Below are positions 52,924 to 61,997 of a stretch of 64,000 nucleotides of DNA, piece by piece. A model generated the notes under the pieces. It did no database searches, was not told the origin of the DNA, and worked only from the letters and a program-made list of their open reading frames with translations. Source of the DNA: Variovorax sp. OV329 (GTDB taxonomy: Bacteria; Pseudomonadota; Gammaproteobacteria; Burkholderiales; Burkholderiaceae_C); assembly GCF_900114785.1 (NCBI RefSeq), contig NZ_FOUG01000013.1, positions 1-64,000 of the forward strand, given 5' to 3'. Positions within the stretch are counted from its first letter, which is position 1. Every line of letters starts with the position of its first letter. The translations under genes were made by a program, and so were the position numbers.

Positions 52924-54089
52924 GCACCACCACAACCGCAGCGCCGGCGCAGGCGGCCTTCAGGCCCAAGAAATCCGTGGCCCTGTCGGGCGTCACCGCC
53001 GGCAACACCGCGCTGTGCACCGTCGGGCGCACCGGCAACGACCTGCAATACCGCGGCTACGACATCCTGGACATCGCCGAGGTCTGCGAGTTCGAGGAGA
53101 TCGCCCACCTGCTGGTGCACGGCAAGCTGCCCACGCGCGCAGAACTGCGGGCCTACAAGAATCGCCTCAAGGCCATGCGCGGCCTGCCGGTGAGCGTGAA
53201 GGAATCGCTGGAGCGGCTGCCGGCCGGTGCCCACCCGATGGACGTGATGCGCACCGGCGTGTCCGCGCTGGGCTGCATCCTGCCGGAGAAGGACGACCAC
53301 AGCCTGGCCGGCGCGCGCGACATCGCCGATCGCCTGATGGCCTCGCTGGGCTCGATGCTGCTGTACTGGTACCACTGGAGCACCCACGGCAAGCGCATCG
53401 AGGTGGAGACCGACGACGACTCCATCGGCGGGCACTTCCTGCACCTGCTGCACGGCAGGAAGCCTTCGCAGGCCTGGGTAAGCGCGATGCACACCTCGCT
53501 CAACCTCTACGCCGAGCACGAGTTCAACGCCTCCACCTTCACCGCTCGCGTGATCGCCGGCACCGGCAGCGACATGTACTCGGCCGTTGCCGGCGCCATC
53601 GGTGCGCTGCGCGGCCCCAAGCACGGCGGCGCCAACGAGGTGGCCTTCGAGATCCAGAAGCGCTACGACAACCCCGACGAAGCCGAGGCCGACATCCGCC
53701 GACGCGTGGAGCTCAAGGAAGTCGTCATCGGCTTCGGCCACCCCGTCTACACGGTGAGCGATCCGCGCAACGTCGTGATCAAGCGCGTGGCGAAGACCCT
53801 GTCGGACGACGCCGGCTCGACCAAGATGTACGACATCGCGCAGCGGCTGGAATCGGTCATGTGGGAGGCCAAGAAGATGTTCCCCAACCTCGACTGGTTC
53901 AGCGCCGTGAGCTACCACATGATGGGCGTGCCCACGGCCATGTTCACGCCGCTGTTCGTCATCGCACGCACCAGCGGCTGGGCAGCGCACGTGATCGAGC
54001 AGCGCGTGGACAACAAGATCATCCGGCCCAGCGCGAACTACACCGGTCCGCAAGACCTGGCCTTCGTGCCCATCGAGCAGCGCCGGTAG
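52920..54089 (+). CDS. prpC: 2-methylcitrate synthase
   Basis: This 389-residue citrate-synthase-fold enzyme joins propionyl-CoA and oxaloacetate to 2-methylcitrate. Catalytic His residues are in RGPKHGGANEVAF and VIGFGHPVYTVSDPR. The N-terminal LSGVTAGNTALCTVGRTGND is the PrpC-type start. The neighbourhood (AcnD, PrpF) confirms 2-methylcitrate cycle use rather than a housekeeping citrate synthase. Confidence 0.95.
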   Translation: MSTTTTAAPAQAAFRPKKSVALSGVTAGNTALCTVGRTGNDLQYRGYDILDIAEVCEFEEIAHLLVHGKLPTRAELRAYKNRLKAMRGLPVSVKESLERLPAGAHPMDVMRTGVSALGCILPEKDDHSLAGARDIADRLMASLGSMLLYWYHWSTHGKRIEVETDDDSIGGHFLHLLHGRKPSQAWVSAMHTSLNLYAEHEFNASTFTARVIAGTGSDMYSAVAGAIGALRGPKHGGANEVAFEIQKRYDNPDEAEADIRRRVELKEVVIGFGHPVYTVSDPRNVVIKRVAKTLSDDAGSTKMYDIAQRLESVMWEAKKMFPNLDWFSAVSYHMMGVPTAMFTPLFVIARTSGWAAHVIEQRVDNKIIRPSANYTGPQDLAFVPIEQRR

Positions 54090-54211
54090 GCAAGAAGAAG
54101 ACGCGCCAGCTTTCAACTTGCTTCCGTTGTTGCAGAGGGTGGCGTACTAGCATCCGGGCAGGGTTGCATCTGCCTGCGACCCACCACTACAACACTGGAG
54201 ATTTTCAAGTC

Positions 54212-55192
54212 ATGACGCTTCGCCGCCGCACCTTCTCCGCCGCCATCGCCAGCCTCGCCGCGCCGCTGCCGATGCTCGCGCGCTCGCAGGACGCCTACCC
54301 CAGCAAGCCCATCCGCATCGTGTGCCCCTTCGCGCCCGGCGGTGGCTCCGACTTCATCGCACGCGTGGGCGCCGACCTGCTCGCCAAGGGGCTGGGCCAG
54401 CCGGTGGTGGTCGACAACCGCCCCGGGGCCGGCGGCACGCTGGGCACCGAGATCGCGCTGCATACCCCGCCCGACGGCTACACGCTGCTGCTGGTGGCGG
54501 GCAGCTACACGGTCAACCCCTCGCTCTACAAGCTGAAGTTCGATCCGGTGGGCGACATGGTACCGGTGATCCAGCTCTCCAAGGGCGCGTACGTGGTGTG
54601 CGTCAACCCGGCCAAGGTGCAGGCCAAGAGCCTGGAAGAACTGCTGGAATATGCGCGGAAGAACCCCGAGAAGCTGACCTTTGCCTCGGCCGGCAACGGC
54701 AGCCACCTGCACATCGCCACCGAGTACATGTTCGGCATGGCCAAGGTGAAGGCCACGCACGTGCCCTACAAGGGCACCGGCCCGGCCGTGACGGACCTGG
54801 TGGCGGGCAACGTCGACATGCTGGTGGCCGGCACCGAGGCGCTGATGCCGCACGTCAAGTCGGGCCGCCTGCGCGCCCTGGCCGTGACGACGAAACAGCG
54901 CCAGCCGGCCTACCCCGACATCCCGCCGGTGGCCGAGACGAAGGGCCTGGGCGACTACGACGTGGTCGCGTGGCACGGCCTCATTGCGCCCAAGGGCGTG
55001 CCGCCGGCCATCATCGCCAAGATCAACGCAGCGCTCAACACGGGCCTGAAGGGCCCCGAGCTGGTGGCCAAGCTGGAGCCCACCGGCGTGTCGCCCGCAG
55101 GCGGCACATTGGAAGCCTTCGGCAACCTCATCAAGACGGAAATTCCGCGCTACGCGAAGGTCGTCAAGGACAACAACATCAAGGCTGATTGA
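54212..55192 (+). CDS. Bug-family periplasmic solute receptor embedded in the prp operon
   Basis: This 326-residue protein has a signal peptide (RRRTFSAAIASLAAPLPMLA) and the Bug landmarks YPSKPIRIVCPFAPGGGSDF, VVVDNRPGAGGTLGTEIA and HVPYKGTGPAVTDLVAGNVD. It is separated from prpC by 122 bp and coupled to acnD by a TTGA overlap. Its presence inside a propionate operon suggests uptake of a carboxylate precursor. No TTT membrane genes are nearby. Confidence 0.92.
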   Translation: MTLRRRTFSAAIASLAAPLPMLARSQDAYPSKPIRIVCPFAPGGGSDFIARVGADLLAKGLGQPVVVDNRPGAGGTLGTEIALHTPPDGYTLLLVAGSYTVNPSLYKLKFDPVGDMVPVIQLSKGAYVVCVNPAKVQAKSLEELLEYARKNPEKLTFASAGNGSHLHIATEYMFGMAKVKATHVPYKGTGPAVTDLVAGNVDMLVAGTEALMPHVKSGRLRALAVTTKQRQPAYPDIPPVAETKGLGDYDVVAWHGLIAPKGVPPAIIAKINAALNTGLKGPELVAKLEPTGVSPAGGTLEAFGNLIKTEIPRYAKVVKDNNIKAD

Positions 55193-57825
55193 GCTTGAAT
55201 CATCTGTATCGCCAATCTCTTCCCGGCACCGCGCTGGACTATTTCGATGCACGCGGCGCGGTCGACGCCCTGCGCCCCGGCGCCTGGGCCACGCTGCCCT
55301 ACACCGCGCGCGTGCATGCCGAAAACCTGGTGCGCTGCGCCGACCCCGTGCAGCTCCAGGCCTACCTCGCGCAATTGATCGAGCGCCGACGCGACCTGGA
55401 CTTCCCGTGGTTCCCGGTGCGCGTGGTGTGCCACGACATCCTGGGCCAGACCGCGCTGGTGGACCTGGCCGGACTGCGCGATGCCATCGCCTCGCAAGGC
55501 GGCGATCCGGCCGCGGTGAACCCGGTGGTGCCGGTGCAGCTCATCGTGGACCACTCGCTGGCCGTGGAGTGCGGCGGCTTCGACCCCGACGCCTTTCGCA
55601 AGAACCGCGCGATCGAAGACCGCCGCAACGAGGACCGCTTCCACTTCATCGAATGGACGAAGAAGGCCTTCGACAACGTGGACGTGATCCCGGCGGGGAA
55701 CGGGATCATGCATCAGATCAACCTGGAGAAGATGTCACCGGTGGTCTATGTACGCGATGGCGTCGCCTTCCCCGACACCTGCGTGGGCACCGACAGCCAC
55801 ACGCCGCACGTGGATGCATTGGGCGTCATAGCCGTCGGCGTGGGCGGCCTGGAGGCCGAGAACGTGATGCTGGGACGCGCCTCCTGGATGCGCCTGCCCG
55901 ACATCGTGGGCGTGGAGCTCACCGGGCGCCGGCAGGACGGCATCACCGCCACCGACATCGTGCTGGCGCTCACCGAGTTCCTGCGACAGGAGAAGGTGGT
56001 GGGCGCGTACGTCGAGTTCTTCGGCGAGGGCGCAAAGACCCTGTCGATCGGCGACCGCGCGACCATCTCCAACATGTGCCCGGAGTACGGCGCCACCGCC
56101 GCGCTGTTCTACATCGACGAGCAGACGATCGACTACCTGCGGCTCACCGGCCGCGAGGACGCGCAGGTGAAGCTCGTCGAGACCTATGCGAAAGCGGCTG
56201 GCTTCTGGGCCAGCGCGCTGGAGACCGCGCAGTACGAACGCGTTCTGCGCTTCGACCTGTCCACGGTCGTGCGCAACATGGCCGGCCCGTCCAACCCGCA
56301 CCGGCGGCTGCCCACCAGCGCGCTGCGCGAGCGCGGCATCGCCGTCGGCCTGGACAAGGCGCTCGCGGAAGAGGCGCAGGGCCTGATGCCCGACGGCGCG
56401 GTGATCATCGCTGCCATCACCAGCTGCACCAACACGTCGAATCCGCGCAACGTGATCGCGGCGGCGCTGCTGGCGCGCAACGCCAATGCGCGCGGGCTGT
56501 TGCGCAAACCCTGGGTGAAGACTTCGCTCGCGCCCGGATCGAAGGCGGTGGAGCTGTACCTGCAGGAAGCCGGCCTGCTGGGCGAGCTGGAGAAGCTGGG
56601 CTTCGGCATCGTCGCCTTCGCCTGCACCACCTGCAACGGCATGAGCGGCGCGCTGGCGCCGGAGATCCAGCAGGAGATCATCGAGCGCGACCTGTACGCC
56701 ACCGCCGTGCTCTCGGGCAACCGCAACTTCGACGGCCGCATCCATCCTTATGCCAAGCAGGCCTTCCTGGCTTCGCCGCCGCTGGTGGTCGCCTACGCCA
56801 TCGCGGGCACGGTGCGCTTTGACATCGAGCAGGACGTGCTCGGGCTGGACCAGGGGGGCGAGGAAGTCCGCCTGAAGGACATCTGGCCCGCCGACGCGGA
56901 GATCGACGCCATCGTCGCGGCGAGCGTGAAGCCGGCTCAGTTCCGCCAGGTCTACGAGCCGATGTTCGCCATCCGCGCCGACGACGAGGAGGCCGTGAGC
57001 CCTCAGTACGACTGGCGCCCGCAGTCCACCTACATCCGCCGCCCACCCTACTGGGACACCGAGGGCGTGGGCGCGCTGGCCGCCAACCCGCGCACGCTGA
57101 CGGGCATGCGCCCCCTGGCGCTGCTGCCGGACAACATCACCACCGACCACCTCTCGCCCTCCAACGCGATCCTGAGAGACTCCGCGGCCGGCGAGTACCT
57201 GCACCGCATGGGCCTGCCGGAGGAAGACTTCAATTCCTACGCCACGCACCGCGGCGACCACCTCACCGCGATGCGCGCCACCTTCGCCAACCCCACGCTG
57301 AAGAACGAGATGGTCCGCAACGCCGACGGCAGCGTGAAGTCCGGGTCGCTGGCGCGCATCGAGCCCGAAGGCCGCGTGGTGCGCATGTGGGAGGCGATGG
57401 AGACCTACCTGAACCGCCGCCAGCCGCTGATCGTGATCGCTGGCGCCGACTACGGCCAGGGCTCCAGCCGCGACTGGGCCGCCAAGGGCGTGCGCCTGGC
57501 CGGCGTGGAGACCGTGGTAGCCGAGGGTTTCGAGCGCATCCACCGCACCAACCTCATCGGCATGGGCGTGCTGCCCCTGGAGTTCAAGCAGGGAACGAAT
57601 CGCCTCACGCTGGAACTGGATGGCACCGAGACCTACGATGTGGTGGGCGGGCGCACGCCACTCGCCGAGCTGACACTGGTGGTCCACCGCCGCAGAGGCC
57701 AGACGCTGCAGGTGCCCGTGACCTGCAGGCTCGACACGGCCGAGGAGGTGTCGGTGTACGAGGCCGGCGGCGTGCTGCAGCGCTTCGCACAGGACTTTCT
57801 CGCATCGGCTGCCCAGGCAGCCTGA
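55189..57825 (+). CDS. acnD: Fe/S-dependent 2-methylcitrate dehydratase AcnD
   Basis: This 878-residue aconitase-family protein starts with TTG overlapping the bug stop (TTGA). [4Fe-4S] ligands are in AAITSCTNTSNPRNVIAA and FACTTCNGMSGALAPE, and the swivel loop is GADYGQGSSRDWAAKGVR. It is distinguished from housekeeping aconitase by its partner prpF downstream. It dehydrates 2-methylcitrate to 2-methyl-trans-aconitate, which PrpF then isomerises. It replaces the PrpD route. Confidence 0.95.
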   Translation: MSLNHLYRQSLPGTALDYFDARGAVDALRPGAWATLPYTARVHAENLVRCADPVQLQAYLAQLIERRRDLDFPWFPVRVVCHDILGQTALVDLAGLRDAIASQGGDPAAVNPVVPVQLIVDHSLAVECGGFDPDAFRKNRAIEDRRNEDRFHFIEWTKKAFDNVDVIPAGNGIMHQINLEKMSPVVYVRDGVAFPDTCVGTDSHTPHVDALGVIAVGVGGLEAENVMLGRASWMRLPDIVGVELTGRRQDGITATDIVLALTEFLRQEKVVGAYVEFFGEGAKTLSIGDRATISNMCPEYGATAALFYIDEQTIDYLRLTGREDAQVKLVETYAKAAGFWASALETAQYERVLRFDLSTVVRNMAGPSNPHRRLPTSALRERGIAVGLDKALAEEAQGLMPDGAVIIAAITSCTNTSNPRNVIAAALLARNANARGLLRKPWVKTSLAPGSKAVELYLQEAGLLGELEKLGFGIVAFACTTCNGMSGALAPEIQQEIIERDLYATAVLSGNRNFDGRIHPYAKQAFLASPPLVVAYAIAGTVRFDIEQDVLGLDQGGEEVRLKDIWPADAEIDAIVAASVKPAQFRQVYEPMFAIRADDEEAVSPQYDWRPQSTYIRRPPYWDTEGVGALAANPRTLTGMRPLALLPDNITTDHLSPSNAILRDSAAGEYLHRMGLPEEDFNSYATHRGDHLTAMRATFANPTLKNEMVRNADGSVKSGSLARIEPEGRVVRMWEAMETYLNRRQPLIVIAGADYGQGSSRDWAAKGVRLAGVETVVAEGFERIHRTNLIGMGVLPLEFKQGTNRLTLELDGTETYDVVGGRTPLAELTLVVHRRRGQTLQVPVTCRLDTAEEVSVYEAGGVLQRFAQDFLASAAQAA

Positions 57826-57837
57826 ACGGACGCACGA

Positions 57838-59016
57838 ATGGCATTCGCACCGCAGATCAAGATTCCCGCCACCTACATGCGGGGCGGCACCAGCAAGGGC
57901 GTGTTCTTCCGCCTGCAGGATCTGCCTGAGGCGGCGCAGAAGCCCGGCGCCGCGCGCGACCGCCTGCTGCTGCGCGTGATCGGCAGCCCGGATCCTTACG
58001 GCAAGCAGATCGACGGCATGGGCGCCGCCACGTCGAGCACCAGCAAGACGGTGATCCTCTCCAAGAGCACGCGGCCCGGCCATGACGTGGACTACCTGTT
58101 CGGGCAGGTCGCGATCGACAAGGCCTTCGTGGACTGGTCCGGCAACTGCGGCAACCTGTCGGCGGCCGTCGGCCCCTTCGCCATCGCCAACGGGCTTGTC
58201 GATGCCGAGCGCGTTCCGCGCAACGGCCTGTGCACCGTGCGCATCTGGCAGGCCAACATCGGCAAGACCATTGTCGCGCATGTGCCCATCACCGACGGGC
58301 AGGTGCAGGAGACGGGCGACTTCGAACTCGATGGCGTGACCTTTCCCGCGGCGGAAGTGCAACTCGAATTCATGGATCCGGCCGACGATGGCGAGGACGG
58401 CGGCGCGATGTTCCCCACCGGCCAATTGGTGGAAGAGCTGGAAGTGCCCGGCGTGGGCTGCTTCAAGGCCACGCTCATCAACGCCGGCATTCCGACCATC
58501 TTCCTGAACGCCAGCGACATCGGCTACACCGGCACCGAATTGCAGGGCGCCATCAACGGCGACAAGGCGGCCCTGGCGCGCTTCGAGGCCATCCGCGCCT
58601 GGGGCGCGGTGAAGATGGGGCTGATCCGCGAGGTGTCCGAAGCCGCGACGCGCCAGCACACGCCCAAGATCGCCTTCGTGGCGCCGCCGGCGGACTACGT
58701 CGCATCCAGCGGCAAGGAGGTTCGTGCGGCGGAGGTGGACCTGCTGGTGCGCGCACTGTCCATGGGCCAGTTGCACCACGCGATGATGGGCACGGCGGCG
58801 GTGGCCATCGGCACGGCGGCAGCGGTGCCCGGCACGCTGGTCAACCTGGCTGCCGGGGGCGGCGAGCGCGAGGCGGTTCGCTTCGGCCATCCTTCCGGCA
58901 CCCTGCGCGTGGGCGCGCAGGCGCATCGCGAAGGCGGCCAGTGGGTCGTCACCAAGGCGCAGATGAGCCGCAGCGCCCGGGTGCTGATGGAAGGGTGGGT
59001 GCGGGTGCCGGCTTGA
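57838..59016 (+). CDS. prpF: 2-methylaconitate cis-trans isomerase PrpF
   Basis: This 392-residue PrpF-family protein (diaminopimelate-epimerase fold) has IPATYMRGGTSKGVFFRLQD at the N-terminus, DWSGNCGNLSAAVGPFAIAN in the middle and FGHPSGTLRVGAQAH near the end. It isomerises 2-methyl-trans-aconitate to the cis form for hydration to 2-methylisocitrate. It lies 12 bp after acnD. Confidence 0.95.
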   Translation: MAFAPQIKIPATYMRGGTSKGVFFRLQDLPEAAQKPGAARDRLLLRVIGSPDPYGKQIDGMGAATSSTSKTVILSKSTRPGHDVDYLFGQVAIDKAFVDWSGNCGNLSAAVGPFAIANGLVDAERVPRNGLCTVRIWQANIGKTIVAHVPITDGQVQETGDFELDGVTFPAAEVQLEFMDPADDGEDGGAMFPTGQLVEELEVPGVGCFKATLINAGIPTIFLNASDIGYTGTELQGAINGDKAALARFEAIRAWGAVKMGLIREVSEAATRQHTPKIAFVAPPADYVASSGKEVRAAEVDLLVRALSMGQLHHAMMGTAAVAIGTAAAVPGTLVNLAAGGGEREAVRFGHPSGTLRVGAQAHREGGQWVVTKAQMSRSARVLMEGWVRVPA

Positions 59017-59120
59017 GCAGCGCCCAAAGGGTTTGCGGCGGCGGGCAGGCGGGCGCATCATGCTCGTTGCCGGCCTGTCCGGCATCCAAAGCACAACATC
59101 AAGACTCAAGGAGCAGCACC

Positions 59121-60095
59121 ATGAACACTGCACTCATTCGCCGGCGCACCGCAGTGCTGGCGCTGTCGGCCTGCGCATTGGTGGCCGGCACAGCATCCGC
59201 CCAACAGGCCTGGCCCAGCAAGCCGATCCGCTTCGTCGTGCCCTTCTCGGCAGGCGGTGCCAACGACCTCCTGGGTCGCGCGGCTGCGGAAGGCGCATCC
59301 AAGGTGCTGGGCCAGCCCATCATCGTCGACAACAAGCCAGGCGCCGGCGCCATGCTGGGCACCGACGTGGTGGCCAAGAGCGCGCCCGATGGCTACACCT
59401 TCCTGATCAGCGCCGCGGGCGTGGTCTCCAACAGCATGATCCGCAAGGTGCCCTACAAGGACAGCGACCTGGTGCCCGTGGCCATGATCGGCCTGGCGCC
59501 GTCGGTGATCGTGGCGCCGGCCGACGCGCCCTACAAGGACCTGAAGGAATTCGTTGCCGCTTCCAAGAAGGGCAAGGGCCTGCACTTCGCGACCGCCGGC
59601 ACCGGCAGCACCCCGCACTTCGTCGAAGGCATCCTGGAAAAGAACTACGGCGCCAAGCTGGACCTGGTGCCCTACAAGAGCGGCTCCGAGTCGATCACCG
59701 CCGTGCTGGGCAACCAGGTGGAAGCCACTTCGGAGGCGAGCATCGTGGTGCTGCCCTACATCAAGGCCGGCAAGCTCAAGCCGCTGGCCACCACCTGGAC
59801 GCAGCGCATCTCGGCCTACCCGCAACTGCCCACGGCCATCGAGCTGGGCTTCGACGACATCCGCATCGCGCACTGGGCCGGCGTGCATGCGCCGGCCGGC
59901 ACGCCGCAAGCCATCCTCGACAAGATGGCCGATGCGGTGAACCAGGCCATGAAGGACCCCGCCACGGTGAAGCGCCTCAAGGACATGGGCATCGAGCCCA
60001 TCGGCGGCACGCGCGCATCGTTCGTGAAATTCGTGGACGAGGAACGGACCCGCCTGGGCGCCGTGGTCAAGGCCACGGGAATGAAGGAAGAATGA
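59121..60095 (+). CDS. Bug-family periplasmic solute receptor
   Basis: This 324-residue protein has a signal peptide (AVLALSACALVAGTASAQ), then WPSKPIRFVVPFSAGGANDL, IIVDNKPGAGAMLGTDVVAK and LVPYKSGSESITAVLGNQVE. An AAGGAGCAG site precedes the start. It is coupled by ATGA to the downstream lyase gene. It is the second Bug of the prp region and the fourth in the window. Confidence 0.92.
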   Translation: MNTALIRRRTAVLALSACALVAGTASAQQAWPSKPIRFVVPFSAGGANDLLGRAAAEGASKVLGQPIIVDNKPGAGAMLGTDVVAKSAPDGYTFLISAAGVVSNSMIRKVPYKDSDLVPVAMIGLAPSVIVAPADAPYKDLKEFVAASKKGKGLHFATAGTGSTPHFVEGILEKNYGAKLDLVPYKSGSESITAVLGNQVEATSEASIVVLPYIKAGKLKPLATTWTQRISAYPQLPTAIELGFDDIRIAHWAGVHAPAGTPQAILDKMADAVNQAMKDPATVKRLKDMGIEPIGGTRASFVKFVDEERTRLGAVVKATGMKEE

Positions 60096-60967
60096 AGATG
60101 AGTTCCAGCAGCACCCGCAAGACCCTGCGCGCACTGGCCGAGGCGCGCCGTGGCGTGCTGGTGCCGGGCGCCTTCAACGCCCTGTCCGCCAGGGTCATCG
60201 AGGACCTGGGCTTCGAGGCCCTCTACATCACCGGCGCCGGCGTCACCAACATGTGGTTCGGCATGCCGGACCAGGGCTTCATGGGGCTGCACGAGATCGC
60301 CGACCACACAGCGCGCATCCGCGACGCGGTGAGCCTGCCGCTGATCGTGGACGCCGATACCGGCTTCGGCAATGCGCTCAACGTGCGCCACACGGTGCGC
60401 GTGCTGGAGCGCGCGGGGGCCGACTGCATCCAGTTGGAGGACCAGGTCGCGCCCAAGCGCTGCGGCCATTTCTCGGGCAAGGAGGTCATCCCCACCGAGG
60501 AGGCGGTCAGCAAGATCAAGGCAGCCGTCGATGCGCGCCAGGATGCGGATTTCATGATCATGGCCCGCACCGATGCGGCGGCAGTCCATGGCTTCGAGGC
60601 GGCCATCGAGCGCGCGCAGAAGTTCGCCGAGGCCGGCGCCGACATCCTCTTCGTCGAGGCCGTGACCACCGAGGACGAGATCCGCGCGCTGCCCAAGCGC
60701 CTGGCCAAGCCGCAGTTGATGAACATGGTGATCGGCGGCAAGACGCCCATCTTCAGCGCCGACGAACTGGGCGGCATGGGCTACGGCATCGTGCTCTATG
60801 CCAACGCGGCGCTGCAAGGCGCGCTGGCCGGCATGCAGAAGGCCTTGACCGTGCTGCGCGACGCCAAGGAAGTGCAGGAGTCCAGCGGCCTGGTCACGCC
60901 CTTTGCGGAGCGGCAGCGGCTGGTGGGCAAGCCCGAATGGGACGCGCTGGAAAAGCGCTACACCTGA
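60092..60967 (+). CDS. Isocitrate lyase/PEP mutase-family lyase (methylisocitrate-lyase-like)
   Basis: This 291-residue TIM-barrel has LIVDADTGFGNALNVRHTVR and the KRCGH loop (VAPKRCGHFSGK, catalytic Cys). By position after prpC-acnD-prpF it could perform the last 2-methylcitrate-cycle step, splitting 2-methylisocitrate to succinate and pyruvate. The sequence, however, lacks the usual PrpB opening and the KRCGH-RPN context, and looks closer to the general oxaloacetate-decarboxylase/dimethylmalate-lyase branch. It resembles the lyase at 38,374 in several blocks. Its 3' end overlaps the convergent metR by 10 bp. Confidence 0.85.
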   Translation: MKMSSSSTRKTLRALAEARRGVLVPGAFNALSARVIEDLGFEALYITGAGVTNMWFGMPDQGFMGLHEIADHTARIRDAVSLPLIVDADTGFGNALNVRHTVRVLERAGADCIQLEDQVAPKRCGHFSGKEVIPTEEAVSKIKAAVDARQDADFMIMARTDAAAVHGFEAAIERAQKFAEAGADILFVEAVTTEDEIRALPKRLAKPQLMNMVIGGKTPIFSADELGGMGYGIVLYANAALQGALAGMQKALTVLRDAKEVQESSGLVTPFAERQRLVGKPEWDALEKRYT

Positions 60968-61890
60968 GCCGGCTTCTTCTTCGCAGCGCTGCCGCCTGGG
61001 TAGGCGTCGCCGACCTTGCGGGCCATCCCGATGAAGGCCTTGAGGTAGTCGATGCCGGTGTCCGAATCACGTGCGCCCAGGTAGATCTGCTTGGCCACGC
61101 CGCGCGCGCCCAGCCGCACGGGCACCACGTCCATCTTCTGCGCGTACTCCTGTACCAGCCAGCGCGGAAGCGCCGCCACGCCGCGGCCGCTGGCCACCAT
61201 CTGCACCATGATGTCGGTGGTCTCGATGGTCTTGTGCCGTTTGGGCGTGACGCCGGCGGGCAGCAGGAACTGGTTGTAGATGTCCAGCCGGTCGATGTCC
61301 ACCGGGTAGGTGATGAGCACTTCCTGCGTCAGCTGCCGCGGCTTGACGTGGGACTCGCCCGCCAGCGGATGCTTGGCTGACACCACCAGCACCTGCTCGT
61401 AGTCGAACACGGGCTCGAAGTGCAGGCCCGGCTTGAACAGCGGGTCGGGCGTGACCAGCAGGTCGATCTCGTAGCCGAAGAGCGCGCCGATGCCGCCGAA
61501 CTGGAATTTCTGCCGCACGTCCACGTCCACGTCGGGCCATGCGGCCAGGTAGGGCGACACCACCTTCAGCAGCCACTGGTAGCAGGGATGGCATTCCATG
61601 CCGATGCGCAGCGTGCCGCGCTCGCCCTGCGCGAACTGGCCCAGGCGCTCTTCCGCCAGGTCCAGCTGCGGCAGCACCCGGTTGGCCACGGCCAGCAGGT
61701 ACTGGCCGGCCTGCGTGAGGCGCAGGCTTCGGCCCTCGCGCAGCCAGATGTCGGTGCCCAGCTGCTGCTCCAGCTTCTTCATGCTGTGGCTCAGTGCCGA
61801 CTGGGTGACGCACAGCACGCCGGCGGCCGCGGTGAGCGAGCCCTGCTTCTCGACCTCCTGGACGATGGCCAGGTGCACGCGTTCAAGCAT
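60958..61890 (-). CDS. metR: LysR-type regulator MetR
   Basis: This 310-residue protein has an N-terminal helix-turn-helix (VEKQGSLTAAAGVLCVTQSA, LSHSMKKLEQQLGTDIWLRE) and a periplasmic-binding-like effector domain with MECHPCYQWLLKVV, the MetR-type homocysteine region. It is divergent from metE across 107 bp, the classical MetR arrangement, and would activate metE with homocysteine. A TGAG-N5-TTCA site (61890-61902), one mismatch from the MetR consensus TGAA-N5-TTCA, touches its start codon. Confidence 0.92.
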   Translation of the reverse strand: MLERVHLAIVQEVEKQGSLTAAAGVLCVTQSALSHSMKKLEQQLGTDIWLREGRSLRLTQAGQYLLAVANRVLPQLDLAEERLGQFAQGERGTLRIGMECHPCYQWLLKVVSPYLAAWPDVDVDVRQKFQFGGIGALFGYEIDLLVTPDPLFKPGLHFEPVFDYEQVLVVSAKHPLAGESHVKPRQLTQEVLITYPVDIDRLDIYNQFLLPAGVTPKRHKTIETTDIMVQMVASGRGVAALPRWLVQEYAQKMDVVPVRLGARGVAKQIYLGARDSDTGIDYLKAFIGMARKVGDAYPGGSAAKKKPAQV

Positions 61891-61997
61891 GAGGGAAATT
61901 CATCGATACGTGAGATAAGACCATTTTACTTCATGGAGTTGGGTGCCTAGCATCGGGCCCTTCGCTTGAACGGCTCTGTACCACCGCCTCCATCTCC

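Noticed and set aside
55735..59133. 1132-codon minus-strand open frame opposite acnD and prpF
   Set aside because: Same cause: GC-rich codon bias leaves the opposite strand open. No start site or domain supports it.
60092..60967. Symbol prpB for the lyase after prpF
   Set aside because: Position fits, but the sequence lacks the usual PrpB N-terminus and KRCGH-RPN context, so the symbol was withheld.
61891..61997. Cobalamin riboswitch or S-box upstream of metE
   Set aside because: The 107-bp spacer shared with metR is too short for either fold and no conserved core was seen.
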